Notes: generated by a model not told the origin, from the letters alone. Positions 50,086-60,123 are shown, counted from the stretch's first letter. The stretch is DNA of 64,000 bases from Rhynchopus euleeides (GCA_963210315.1 OY723287.1:1488001-1552000), one strand, 5' to 3'. Program-made: numbers and translations.

Positions 50086-50424
50086 CACCTCAAATTCTAA
50101 CCGCTCACCTCCGCAGGTGTAGCCGCTACCAGGAGGATAGGTAGGTAGTCCAGAGTCCGGGGAAACTGACAGAAGCAAAACAAGCCCCTCCCCATCCCTC
50201 TTCCACCATGATTTTACCCCCCACGCCAGTAGACTGTAACTATATCATGGGAAAAATGGATGAAAATAGGTGAAAAGACTCCCGCTAGGGGGAGTCAGAC
50301 TCCCCCTAGCGGGAGTATAGACTCCCGCTAGCGGGAGTCTGGACTCCCGCTAGCGGGAGTCTTTGACACCCGCTCAGACTCCCGCTCCCAGACTCCCGCT
50401 AGGGCCGCTGGAGTCCACCGTGTG

Positions 50425-51250
50425 GCTAAGCCTTTGCAGTATGCTTGCATGTGTTTGTGTGTAACTCGCCAGTGTGCGGCAAGGGACCATCTGTGAAGGC
50501 AAGAGCAAAATCCGGGGCTCAGCCACCCACTATGTGCAGCGAGTTTTTCAGAAAGTGCGTACGGCATACGCGTACCTGGACTAGTCGAGGGGACTGACGC
50601 ATCTGCCGGCCTGCTGTGCACGTTTGCTGCGGTCAGGTGGCAGCAGACCGATACTGTGGCGGAGCAGCCGAACACTTGTCCGTGGGTACAGCGGCCGCCC
50701 GCATACTCCGCTGCGCCCACACCACCCCGTGATCTTCCAACCATCCTTCTTCGACAAGTAGTCAGTTTGTGTACATTTTTGTCCAAAGTTCGCATTGTAC
50801 ACGCGCCTGTGTCGTGTCGCTGTCAATGTAAAATGCGTTGGCGGGTTTTTTTGTGAGAATTTTTTCTCGGTTGGGACCTCTGATTTCGGACATGTCACAC
50901 AATCACCTCAAAATGGCCCGGGGAACCCACGAACGTGTTTTTTGGGGACCAATAATTTTTGTCTCAGAGCGTTGGCTGAAAAATTGCTTCAGTTGGCACC
51001 CCTGCATTGGGGCTTTCGGGGTCCCCGTATTTTTTTTGGGAGCGAGATATGTGCATTTTTTTTGGGGGCGAGATTGGGTGGGTGGGGGTGGGTGGGTGGG
51101 CACAGCCCCCCACCCCCCCACCCACCCGATGGCATGTCGCTAAGCGTCGACCGTCGACCCGGCGATCTTGGGTTTCCACCCCATAAAAAGTGTCGACCCG
51201 GCGACACTGGTTCGACGGTCGACGTCGAAGAGAGTATGGTTTTGCAGGAA
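50425..51250. other. region without supported gene
   Basis: Contains CGGCATACGCGTAC and related words similar to element C and a GGGT-rich stretch at 51077-51100. Duplicated GTCGACCCGGCGA words with GTCGACCGTCGAC dyads lie at 51145-51225. No gene. Confidence 0.45.
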
Positions 51251-51470
51251 CACATGCTCACTACCGTGGCCTCCGGCCGGCTGGGGGGCTCTGCCCCCCA
51301 GACCCCCCTGGAGCCCTTCGATACCCATCAAGTCAGGGAATCCAACCACTCCAGTAGCCTCATTCCTCAGGAGGGTGCAGTCAACTCGCACAGAAGCTAC
51401 GCCCACAATGAACAGATGTTTACTACCGTGGCCTCCGGCGGCTGGGGGGCTCTGCCCCCCAGACCCCCCT
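51251..51470 (+). repeat. dispersed repeat K, dimer
   Basis: Units at 51251-51310 and 51412-51470, 161 bp apart, with CCAACCACTCCAGTAGCCTC in the spacer. Confidence 0.75.
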
Positions 51471-51749
51471 TGTAGCGTGTGACCATGGCCACCCACCAGC
51501 CACGGCACCCAAAAGGCGGCCAATCGTCGACACTTTGACGCACAGTAAATGGTCCCCAATGGCTCAAAATTTTTTGAGTAGGGTCACCGTGAAGAGAGTC
51601 TGATCCGTTGATGCCAAAAGCGACCCTTTTGTGTGGAAGAACGACGCTGTGCCACTCCCATTTTCCCAACAAACTCGCCCCCAAAAAAAATTGGGATTCC
51701 GAAATTTGGCCCAATAAATCTCACATTTAGCAGCATGCATGGACTAGAA

Positions 51750-51835
51750 ACGCGTTGCGTTTGCGCTGCTGTTTTCTGGCGATCCCAACTCTGGCTCCCC
51801 CAAAACTTGTTTGAACCCTTCAGGGACCTTTCGTG
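51750..51835 (+). repeat. duplication block M, right part, copy 2
   Basis: Matches the end of 36180-36510 (GCGTTTGCGCTGCTGTTTTC to GGACCTTTCG), directly upstream of the TRAF/WD-type pseudogene. Confidence 0.7.
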
Positions 51836-52145
51836 TGAGATGAACTGCCTTGGGCGGGATATGATATGAGATCCAGAGGAAAGGGCAGGCAGCGGGACAG
51901 TGCGATGGAGTATCTGCTGCCACATTGGGGGTGCTGTTGATGGGGCCGGGGATATCCCGGCTTGTGCGGTGGGCATCTGCGATGCCCCCTCCCAATCCTG
52001 TGAAGACCCCCGTAGACAGCAACATGGGGGACACCGACCCCTTGGGATGTGTCCCCCTCCCGACAACGCCACACCTTCCTGTGCAGGAGTTTTGCGTTTC
52101 TTCCTTGTGAGGCTCGGTTGCAAGAAAGGAAGGGGGTGGACAATC

Positions 52146-53266
52146 TCAGAACCATGGATGTGTCGGTGCGGCATGCTGGCACGGGGCACAGCTGTGTCGT
52201 GGGTGTTGCGGAAGGTGGGACCGTGGTTGGGGTGAAAGCGGATGCGCTGGAGGAGGTGTTCGACGCACCCCGTGTGGCTGCAGCGAGCGGTGGCAGCGCA
52301 TATGGAAGGGTGTGATGAGGAGCTGGACGATGCGCAGCGCATTGCCGACAGGGGTCTGGGGGACGGCGCTACCCAACTGTCAAAGCACCCGCCGTCGGCG
52401 CTACTCAACTGGCACAACGAGTCCGTACACTGCATACCACTATCGAGGTGTTGGATGCTGTGCGCAGTGGGTGGCTCGCGGGCAGAGCATTGTGTGACAC
52501 CATCACCGCTGCTGTTGTGGACTTGGCACATGGTCTTCAGTCTCAGTCTTTGGGACGTGGCTGGCAACCTGTTCGTATGACGGGGCCCTCTGCGTGTGGC
52601 TAACATCAACAGGTGGGAGCAGGTGTGCCTGCTGGACCACAACGTCGTATGTGCAGCGTGGTCACACTGCCCAGTGTCTGGAGACAGAAAGGGCACGTTG
52701 CGTCTGTGGGACTTGAAGGACACGCCGAGCGCCACAGTGCTGGGGAGCCAAACGAATCAGCAGTGTGTATTCTGTACACAGAAATAAACCAATGACATGA
52801 CAGTAGAGTGCTGGGGAGCCACACTCAGCTTGTTCGTGGCATTGCTGTGTGTGGCACGAGGATCTTCAGCGGGTCAGGTGACAAGAGCATCCGTGTCTGG
52901 GACCTGAGCACCCTCACACACACACCCTGGGGCACAGTGATATGCACCGGACATCACCCTGACCAACGATGGGCAGCGCCTGTTGCCGTGCGCTTTTGAC
53001 AGGTTTCTCAAGGCGTGGTGTACAACCTCCCTCAGCTGCCTGCGAGCTGTGCAGTGGGACAATACTCTGTTGTCACTTGCTGTGTCGCGCACAGGTGTTG
53101 TTGCGGTGCAGGAATACAAAGTCACCCATCTGCACCGCCTCAGCACAGGGAGTGTCTCGGGAAGGTGGACTCAGTGGGGAGGGGTGTTGCGCTCAGCCTC
53201 TGCGGGAGGTGGGTCTTCACGCCAAGAAGCGTAGCCTGTGTCTCTGTGTCCGCTTCACCCACGTGA
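52146..53266 (+). pseudogene. TRAF/WD40-type gene, broken, copy upstream of propeller gene 3
   Basis: Coding signal jumps between frames. 52155-52315 gives MDVSVRHAGTGHSCVVGVAE. 52242-52580 gives a segment with LQRAVAAHMEGCDEELDDAQ, reminiscent of a TRAF-type zinc-finger end. 52596-52787 gives GDRKGTLRLWDLKDTPSA and 52808-52930 gives LVRGIAVCGTRIFSGSGDKS followed by IRVWDL, two typical WD40 blades. 52983-53234 gives a further degenerate blade. Several stops and shifts separate these. It is not related in sequence to the signal-peptide propeller family it accompanies. Confidence 0.55.
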
Positions 53267-53549
53267 GTGATTTGCCTCCGAAACCCTGGGGTTAGAGAGT
53301 GATATATACTGCCTCCAGACCCACTAGTGTTGCCGCGGTTTCGTGGGCTCGATGTGCACGGGAAGTAGTCACTGGAAGCAGCTGAATGACAGGACAAGTG
53401 TGAACTTGTTCCCTAGAAAATACCCCCCCCGCCCCCGCCCCCGCCTATTTCCCGAAAAATCAGCAAGGGGCGTTCCGTGTAGGTTGCGTGAGGTCGCCTA
53501 AAAAAAGACGCCCTGTTCAGTTTTACAGACGGGAACCACTCATGCCCAT

Positions 53550-53593
53550 GCACCCCCTCCCTCCCTCCCCCCTATACACCACCACCCCGACAG
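53550..53593 (+). promoter_or_regulatory. predicted trans-splice acceptor, propeller gene 3
   Basis: Pyrimidine tract and CGACAG, 48 bp upstream of the ATG, as in the other copies. Confidence 0.45.
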
Positions 53594-53640
53594 GAGCGGG
53601 GTTCCTGCAGGGAGGCGGCGTCCCGAGGGACACCTATGCG

Positions 53641-55959
53641 ATGTCGGGGCACATCCGCCTTGCTGCCCTGCTGCTGCAAGCCATCCTATTCCTGCCGGTA
53701 GTGCATGGCGACGTCCTAGACTATCCCCCACCTGACAATGAGCCCTGCTCTGAAAACCCCGATGACTATGCCTGGAGCGATGGCAGCCCCGTGAGGTGCA
53801 CTCTCCTGCACTCCTTCCTCTATGAGTGGTGGTTTGACACAACGTCCTTCCCGCGGATCTACAACAACCCTGCGAACAGCTCCTCCATCGGGTTGGTCAT
53901 CGAGGGGGAGCAGTGGAGTGGACCCACTCGCACCGACCCCAACCCCCCTCCCGTCCCAGAGGTCGGCTTCGAGGTGCGCCAGAGCGTCAACGAAGGCGAA
54001 CAGCTGGGCCTGATCCTCGTTGAAATCCGGGAGCTCCACCTCAACGGAGCCGACCCGAGTGCAGGGGTGTCGCCGGACGGCTGCTTCGTGGCGGTGGGGC
54101 AGAACGACGGGGTGGATGTCTACAACTCGACAAACGGGACGCAGTACCCCAGGTTGCACCCGGTGCCTGGGGTGCGCTGCTTCCAGGCGGTGTTTGATAA
54201 GGATGGGTTGCTCGCCGTGTCGTGCAGTGAGGATGTCTTCATCTACACCTCAGTGCTGGGCCTCCTCACGGCACCCACAAAACCTGCCGCAGCCATCAGG
54301 CCGCAGAACGGGCGAATCGGCTTCTTGCGGTTCTCAAGAGATGGGGCCTACCTCGCGATCGGGCTTGACGACACCAAAGGCACCATCATGATATGGGACA
54401 TGACATCGAAGAGAGAATTGCGACGCATCCTCGTCGGGCAGATCATATGGGACATGCTGTGGATGCCAGACAACAGGATCCTCGTGTCCTTCGACAAATA
54501 TCAGGATGCGCAACTGCTCTCCCTGCGGACGGTGTCGGTGCAGGCCGTGCCAGGGGTGTACCGCAGCATGGCACTCTCCCCAGACGGCGCCTATCTTGCG
54601 TTTGCCGACACAGACAACCGAGAAGAGACCCCCACCCTCCTGCGTCTGGTGGCCTACCCTTCGATGCGTGACGTGGTGGTAACTATAAAGCTCTCCTGGA
54701 TCCGCAGTCTCGCCTTCGCGGAATCGATGGACCGGCTCTACGTCGCGACGGAATACTACGTTGCGATGATCTCTCTGCCGCTCCTGATGCAGGCGAGCCC
54801 GTCCCCCGACACCCCGCAGCCGGCACCCACGCCCACACCCGCACCCACATCCGTGCCGCCCACCCCGCGAGGTGCCCACTGCACTGCGATGTCGGTCGCA
54901 GGGGCGCGGTGTGTGGCTTCCGTGCATCACGCAGCTGCGGTGCGCGCTGTGTCACTTCAATATGGCGGGCTGCACGTCGCAGCCGCGCTCGCCTCTGGCG
55001 CGCTGTGCCTGTCCGGTGTCGCGGGGGGCTGGACCCGGTGGTGCCAAAGCGGTGCGGGTGCCGGGACAGTCTCCTTCAGCAGCGACGGTGTGTGGCTGGC
55101 GGTGGGTGTGGTGGGCGGTGCGGTTTCGGTGCTCGAGGCTTTGACGGGTGCGGAGCACCACCGCGTGCCGCCGGGATCCCTCGGTGTCAACACCGCCACC
55201 GCCGCCGCACCCCGCGCCGCCGCCTCAAGCGGCTGGGGTGGCAGCGTGGCAGCTGCAACACCCGGCGGGGCTGTGCGCCTCTTCGACGCCGCAGGCATGG
55301 CGCTGCGCAGCGCATACGCCCCGCCACACCCAGCTGCCGTGGAGGCCGTGGCCTTCCCCGCCTCCGGGGAAGCGGTGGCGGTGCTGCGGGACGCGCGCCA
55401 CTCCGCGTGGGTGTGGGACGCGGCGTCGGGTGCCACACTCCTCGCCTCGCTCCCTGCAGGCATCGCCGCGGCAGCGGTCAGCGCCGACGGCACCTGCGTC
55501 GCGGTGCTGTCAGCGCAGACCCTGCGGGTGTGGCGCCGCCACCCCACGCAGGGCGGCGCCTGGAAACCTCTGCGCGGAGGTGCAGCCGCCGTGCCCTGGA
55601 GCAGCGGTGTCGCGCTGTCAGCCGACGGCACCCTCGCAGTGGGATGGGGCGGGGCTGGCGTGGTGGTGTGGGACACCGACGGGCGCCGCCAGGTGTCCGT
55701 GCTGCCTGTCCCGGGTGTGGTGTGCGCCGCCTTCTCGGATGACCAGCTGGTGGCAACTGGGGGCTCCGACGGGCGTGTCACGGTGTGGCAGATCGACCCC
55801 CTGCTGGAGACCGCATCCACAGGCCTCGACACCGCAGACATGGTTGGGATCACCGCCGCATGCACCGCCGTGCTGTGCGGGTGCTGTGTGTGCATAGCCA
55901 TCCTCTTCGCCCGTGCCGACGGTGCCGGCATCTTCGGTCACAACAGGGTGCCCGGGTGA
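53641..55959 (+). CDS. secreted membrane-anchored double beta-propeller protein, copy 3
   Basis: 772 residues, the longest copy and probably closest to the ancestral form. It has the signal peptide (1-23), N-terminal propeller, Pro/Thr linker and second propeller with the additional 12 residues around 650-661 (AVPWSSGVALSA). These complete the blade GVALSADGTLAVGWGGAGVV, which is truncated in copies 1 and 2. The transmembrane helix is at ~734-757, followed by the standard GHNRVPG tail. Differences from the other copies cluster in the first ~100 mature residues. Upstream lies a TRAF/WD-type pseudogene and downstream the shared 3' flank, so the whole unit was duplicated. Confidence 0.82.
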   Translation: MSGHIRLAALLLQAILFLPVVHGDVLDYPPPDNEPCSENPDDYAWSDGSPVRCTLLHSFLYEWWFDTTSFPRIYNNPANSSSIGLVIEGEQWSGPTRTDPNPPPVPEVGFEVRQSVNEGEQLGLILVEIRELHLNGADPSAGVSPDGCFVAVGQNDGVDVYNSTNGTQYPRLHPVPGVRCFQAVFDKDGLLAVSCSEDVFIYTSVLGLLTAPTKPAAAIRPQNGRIGFLRFSRDGAYLAIGLDDTKGTIMIWDMTSKRELRRILVGQIIWDMLWMPDNRILVSFDKYQDAQLLSLRTVSVQAVPGVYRSMALSPDGAYLAFADTDNREETPTLLRLVAYPSMRDVVVTIKLSWIRSLAFAESMDRLYVATEYYVAMISLPLLMQASPSPDTPQPAPTPTPAPTSVPPTPRGAHCTAMSVAGARCVASVHHAAAVRAVSLQYGGLHVAAALASGALCLSGVAGGWTRWCQSGAGAGTVSFSSDGVWLAVGVVGGAVSVLEALTGAEHHRVPPGSLGVNTATAAAPRAAASSGWGGSVAAATPGGAVRLFDAAGMALRSAYAPPHPAAVEAVAFPASGEAVAVLRDARHSAWVWDAASGATLLASLPAGIAAAAVSADGTCVAVLSAQTLRVWRRHPTQGGAWKPLRGGAAAVPWSSGVALSADGTLAVGWGGAGVVVWDTDGRRQVSVLPVPGVVCAAFSDDQLVATGGSDGRVTVWQIDPLLETASTGLDTADMVGITAACTAVLCGCCVCIAILFARADGAGIFGHNRVPG

Positions 55960-56280
55960 GCCCTGCCCCTCCCCTGGGGGGGCGGGGGGGGGGGGAGGGA
56001 GGAGGGGGAACTCCAGGGGTGCCGGTTCACTGGATTTAGGCTATTTTCCAGATTTTTTACCCAATTCCTTCCCGGTGCAAAGTTGTCACAGTGTATGTTT
56101 GCGGTCATGACCCAACAAGTTCCAAGCACCCCAATCTCCGATCGGATTGCTTGTGACCCAGGGGTTTGTTAAAATCTCGTGGTCGCGGAACCCGATACCG
56201 GCACCCTGGAGGGAGGGTGTGTCTTTGGGTTGGGACTGGGATTCTGAAGCTATTTCAGAGTGAGCGGATCCATGTTAGAA
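55960..56280. other. 3' flank of propeller gene 3
   Basis: A G-tract (55978-55996) is followed by the conserved 3'-flank block (56075-56230). No gene. Confidence 0.55.
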
Positions 56281-56287
56281 ACACGTT

Positions 56288-56605
56288 TTCAATAACGTCA
56301 TAACAACCGATAACGCGATAAAAAATGCGTTATTATTTTTCGATACCTAGGGTACCCCGAGAGAATGTCACCCCCCTCGAGGGCCCAGGGCCGAGGGGGG
56401 GGGTGACATTCTTCCCAGCTGCTACACAGGGCAACCGTTGAAGAATGTCACCCCCCTCTGTACAGGGTGGCTGTTGGAGGATGTCACCCCCCAAGCGGAG
56501 GCCGAGGGGGGGTGACATTCTCCATGGTCACCCAGGGGGTGACATTCTCTCGGGGTACCCTAGGTAACAAAAATAACGCGTTACGAGGCGTTATTTTCGT
56601 TACAG
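56288..56605. repeat. AATAACG-rich inverted-repeat element X, interrupted by E
   Basis: The left part (56288-56349: AATAACGTCATAACAACCGATAACGCG...GCGTTATTATTTTTCGATACC) and right part (56563-56605: GGTAACAAAAATAACGCGTTACGAGG...) are partly inverted copies. Element E sits between them at TA. The outer limits are not certain. Confidence 0.4.
56350..56560. mobile_element. TA-flanked miniature element E
   Basis: 211 bp with perfect inverted ends GGGTACCCCGAGAGAATGTC and TA on both sides (56348-56349 and 56561-56562). The interior consists of five or six copies of GAATGTCACCCCC in alternating orientation. Confidence 0.8.
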
Positions 56606-56617
56606 GGGGGGGGGCTA

Positions 56618-57765
56618 GGGGGGGTCAAATGCCCCCCTTTTACGTGGATAAACACGATTTTTCAAAAAACCGGCGCAGAGGCCCCAAAGCCCCCGTAAAC
56701 CCTCCAAACCCCCCCAGATCGGTCCGGAAACTCATCGAACCCCACTTTTCCACCATTCCGGGCACCTCAGGTGCCCGAATTGGGGTACCTAAATTTTGTG
56801 CCACCGTTTGGTACCGTACAGTGCCACTGTGTGGGAGGTTGGAAAAGAAAATGCCCCAACACACCACATCTGAGGGTTGCAATGCATGTTGCTTGCCAAC
56901 CACGTCATCCGGTGGGTGTCAGGCGCTATGTAGGTGGCATCAGCCAGGTCTCCGATGAGTTCTGGCTTGTCTCTGTACCTCCCTGCCTGCGGCACAGGCA
57001 CTGCCTTTGTCCCCCACACCAGCCACAGAGAGCGTATTGTACTCGGTCCACGGTTGCTGATTCATTGTGATGCGTTGTATCCTCGAGTGAACGTCACACA
57101 CTAGTGGCACCACCACCCGCCATCCGAGAGCTGTATTGACTTTGCGCGCTTCCGTTGCATTCACCTCGCCACGCATATTGCACCGTTCAGTACCAGTGCT
57201 CTTGGGCCAAGCAAAGCAGACCGCAGCAACTACCAATTCTGGCACAATGGGTACCACGACAGCGCACTTCGTGTGTTCCCGGAATGTACAGCTCGTGTTG
57301 CAACAGTCGTTGTCAACACATCCCGGTTGTGGAGCACTGCTGCACAGGAATCACACGACCATCTGGACTTGTTCCCTACCTACAGGCAGCCTCACGGTGC
57401 ATGGTGGCAGGGAGGTACATATACAAGCCAGAACTCATCGAAGACCTGGCTGATGCCACCTACATAGCGCCTGACACCCACCGGATGACGTGGTTGGCAA
57501 GCAACATGCATTGCAACCCTCAGATGTGGTGTGTTGGGGCATTTTCTTTTCCAGCCTCCCACACAGTGGCACTGTACGGTACCAAACGGTGGCACAAAAT
57601 TTAGGTACCCCAATTCGGGCACCTGAGGTGCCCGGAATGGTGGAAAAGTGGGGTTCGCTGGGTTTCCGGACCGATCTGGGGGGGTTTGGAGGGTTTACGG
57701 GGGCTTTGGGGCCTCTGCGCCGGTTTTTTGAAAAATCGTGTTTATCACCCCCATTTGACCCCCCC
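56618..57765. mobile_element. TA-flanked element A, copy 2
   Basis: 1148 bp, same length and ends as 14834-15981, with TA at 56616-56617 and 57766-57767 (the latter shared with element C). The inverted repeats again encode the outward-reading WHKI-ending peptide (plus-strand frame ending 57604). It differs from copy 1 at scattered positions. Confidence 0.8.
57155..57604 (+). CDS. unknown ORF in element A, copy 2
   Basis: Counterpart of 15361-15810 with the same 149-codon length. The conserved C-terminal half (RYIYKPELIEDLADATYIAP...WHKI) differs at only a few residues. Confidence 0.25.
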   Translation: MHSPRHAYCTVQYQCSWAKQSRPQQLPILAQWVPRQRTSCVPGMYSSCCNSRCQHIPVVEHCCTGITRPSGLVPYLQAASRCMVAGRYIYKPELIEDLADATYIAPDTHRMTWLASNMHCNPQMWCVGAFSFPASHTVALYGTKRWHKI

Positions 57766-57767
57766 TA

Positions 57768-58205
57768 GGGCAGTGGTGGCTGCGTACGCGTACGCAGCGT
57801 GATTTTCAAAAAGTGCGTACGGCGTACGCGTACGGCGCTGCGTACGGCAGTCTATGGAGCACAGGAGACGGCCATGGCCGCACACCAAATCCGACAGTCG
57901 AACTCAGGTGTACCAGGGGCAGCCTTCGAGCCTTCCAGTCGGGAGTGGTACCTTTTGCAGCATGCTTGCGGGTGTACTTGCAGGTGTTGCGAGTTATTCG
58001 CCACGTGCGCGGCAAGGAACCATCTGTGAAAGGCAAGAGCAAAGGCCAGGGCCCAGCCACCCGCTGGGTGGCCTACTGTGTGCTGAGAGACCTGGAATAC
58101 CAGCCGTACGCAAAATCTGCGTACGCGTACGCAGCGCGATTTTCAGAAAGTGCGTACGGCGTACGCGTACGCGTACCGTACGGCCGTACGCTGCCACCAC
58201 TGCCC
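57768..58205. mobile_element. TA-flanked element C (GGGCAGTGGT ends)
   Basis: 438 bp with ends GGGCAGTGGTGGC / GCCACCACTGCCC (one base off) and TA at 57766-57767 and 58206-58207. Subterminal arrays of GTACGCGTACGC-type palindromes are analogous to the ATACGC arrays of element B. The interior is non-coding. Confidence 0.75.
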
Positions 58206-58207
58206 TA

Positions 58208-58737
58208 GGGGGGGGGGGGGCGAATAGTATTACCTAGTTGAATAGTATTACGGTGCCAAATAGTATTACTTATTTTTCGGGAGCTCTGGGGCACGTTTTT
58301 GGTGACCCTAAATACGGGGTGCAGATAGGCACCCCATGTCCAAAATGACCCCACCACGATCCGCACAGATTCCAAACGTTCAAACGAACGGTGTTTTGGC
58401 AAATCTGAGAGGGGGGTCATGCTGGGTGGGTGGTATGGGTGGGCAAGCTGCCTCCCAGTCACCTTTTCCCTTCACAAGTGCCTGAACCCGACCCGCATTT
58501 CATGGGTGAAGCTTGGCACTTGAGCCACCAAAATGACCCCACTACGATCCGCACGGATTCCGAAAAGTGCAATAGAACGGGAGCCCCCTCGAAACGCCCC
58601 TTTTCACGAATTTTGGAGTAGTACTACTACGTAATACTATTTGGCCACCCCCAAAAATATACCTTTTTTGGGGGGGGTCAAATATACAGGTTGGTTCGCC
58701 GAATAGTATTACGTAGTAATACTATTCGCCCCCCCCC
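58208..58737. mobile_element. element D (poly-G, CGAATAGTATTAC ends)
   Basis: 530 bp, starting with a G-tract then CGAATAGTATTAC, mirrored at the right end as GTAATACTATTCG then a C-tract. TA lies on the left (58206-58207); the right flank reads TGTA, so the duplication there is not exact. The AATAGTATTAC word is repeated inside both ends. Confidence 0.6.
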
Positions 58738-58758
58738 TGTAATGTTATTCCGCCCAAA

Positions 58759-58866
58759 GGGGGTCTTCGCTGGTCGACAAACTTCGACAAACTTCGTCAG
58801 TTTTCAGCCAATTCAACAGGAAATGCACCAAAATGCACTGACGATCACCCCGTAGCGAAGACCCCC
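58759..58866. mobile_element. miniature inverted-repeat element, type G (G1)
   Basis: 108 bp, ends GGGGGTCTTCGCTGG and CGTAGCGAAGACCCCC, flanked by AAA on both sides. Confidence 0.7.
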
Positions 58867-58869
58867 AAA

Positions 58870-58978
58870 GGGGGCCCTCGCTACGAGTCACTGTGAGTCA
58901 CGAGTCGTCAGTTTTCAGCCAAACATGGCTGACTTCTCACTTTTTCTCACTCAGTCACACTTGGTAGCGAGGGCCCCC
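58870..58978. mobile_element. miniature inverted-repeat element, type H (H3)
   Basis: 109 bp, ends GGGGGCCCTCGCTACGAG and TTGGTAGCGAGGGCCCCC, flanked by AAA on both sides and separated from G1 only by that AAA. Confidence 0.7.
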
Positions 58979-59746
58979 AAAATAACGCGTTATAACAATA
59001 ACGCTAACGCAATAACGCCCCATGTATGTGAATATGGAAAAGACAATGCGATTTTCGCCCGCGGGCTGGTGGGTTGCGGGGCGCGGACTGCGGCCCCCAC
59101 GCCGCAGACACCCACACGTAGGCCTCCCGACCTCCCAGCTTTGGACCCTCCCTCCACCACCGCAACCAACACCAGCAAGAGAAGCAAGTCCTCCCTGCGT
59201 GTGGAAAGGGCACGATCACCACCACTCACCTCGAGACTCACCCACCACCACACCTCGAGAAGTGTAGTACCATGCAAGGAGCGTTCCGGTAGAAGTAAAA
59301 GTAGAACCTGCTGCACGAGCCCACAAAAGCAGCCACAGTACGGCAGGGCGCGCAGACAGAAGCTGAGACCACCGGGCTCCCTCCAGATGTAAATTCGTGA
59401 ATCAGTGCCCGGAAAATTCAGGGAAATCGTACTCCTTTAGTGTAGTACACCTTGCAGTAACTGTGGGAGAACAGCTCCCGGACGATGGTGAGCGCACACT
59501 CTGTGTTGAGGCCCTGTGGTGTTAATCCTGCAGCTTCAGTCGTACGATTTCCTTGGTTCCTTCGCGACTTCGGCGCGAAGGAACTCGTAAAAAAAACCGC
59601 CAAGTCCACTATCCCAACCGTAAAATAGGTGGACCGTAAAAATGTTCCAAGTTCCGGAAAAATCCCATTTGTTCCATCTTTTTTACGGTCCACCTATAGT
59701 ACGGTTCACCTTTATTACGGTCCACAATATTTCCTTTTACGGTACT
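58979..59746. other. region without supported gene
   Basis: 58979-59020 has AATAACGC words related to element X. 58925-59392 is open in one frame (Pro/Thr/Ser/Arg-rich) but without a recognised domain. 59420-59560 is an inverted copy of the 150-bp dispersed repeat. 59625-59745 contains GACCGTAAAA / TTTTACGGTC inverted words. Confidence 0.45.
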
Positions 59747-60000
59747 TCCTTTTGCAGCGTGCTCTCTCTCAAGCTTCAACCCACCCATCATCAGGCGGTG
59801 CAGTCATCACGTCTCTCTCTTGGACGCAACGTAGGGAGCGTTGCGAAGAGAACTTGTTCTGTGCGTCACCACAATCACGCAAACTGCGCACGCAGGGGTT
59901 GCCGTGGAGCTATACGCGGAGACTGCCCCGCTCCAGCTTCCCACCCAATCATCACCTGCACTCGCCTCACGCAAACAACCACCTTCCCACCACCAACCAA
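59747..60000 (+). repeat. duplication block J, copy 2
   Basis: Second copy of 34208-34465. Confidence 0.7.
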
Positions 60001-60123
60001 GTGCTCTCTCTGTCTCTCTCTCGTATGCTTAAAGTGTGGATCTTCCCGTGAAATAATACTCGCATCATCTCGGGTCCGCTACCAAAGCCAGATTGTCGGT
60101 AAAGTTCAGACTTTAACCCTACA

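Larger units (their letters stand above)
42740..50424. mobile_element. 7.7-kb palindromic element with duplicated genes
   Basis: The outer ends CACACGGTGGACTCCAGCGG (left) and its reverse complement (right, ending 50424) open two arms that mirror each other: 42740-46567 and about 47379-50424, around a ~0.8-kb non-mirrored centre. Each arm carries one copy of a histone-H2B-like gene and one copy of an unknown Cys/His-rich gene, both reading outward from the centre. Clusters of the 18-bp palindrome ACTCCCGCTAGCGGGAGT and its variant with CCCCCTAG mark the ends and the inner arm boundaries. Arm-specific insertions: element F copy 2 and hAT-L on the left, hAT-R on the right. CACGGTGGACTCCAGCGG-type ends recur internally (45008, 45780, 46562, 48165), suggesting nested or fused units. 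No target duplication was found. It could be an inverted duplication of a transposon. Confidence 0.75.

Noticed and set aside
42740-50424. Palindrome as a pure assembly artefact
   Set aside because: The arms carry different insertions (F2 and hAT-L versus hAT-R) and small indels, which an artificial mirror would not have.
51145-51225. GTCGAC-rich stretch as a gene or site-specific recombination site
   Set aside because: Only short duplicated words with dyads; no ORF or second copy in the window to support a function.
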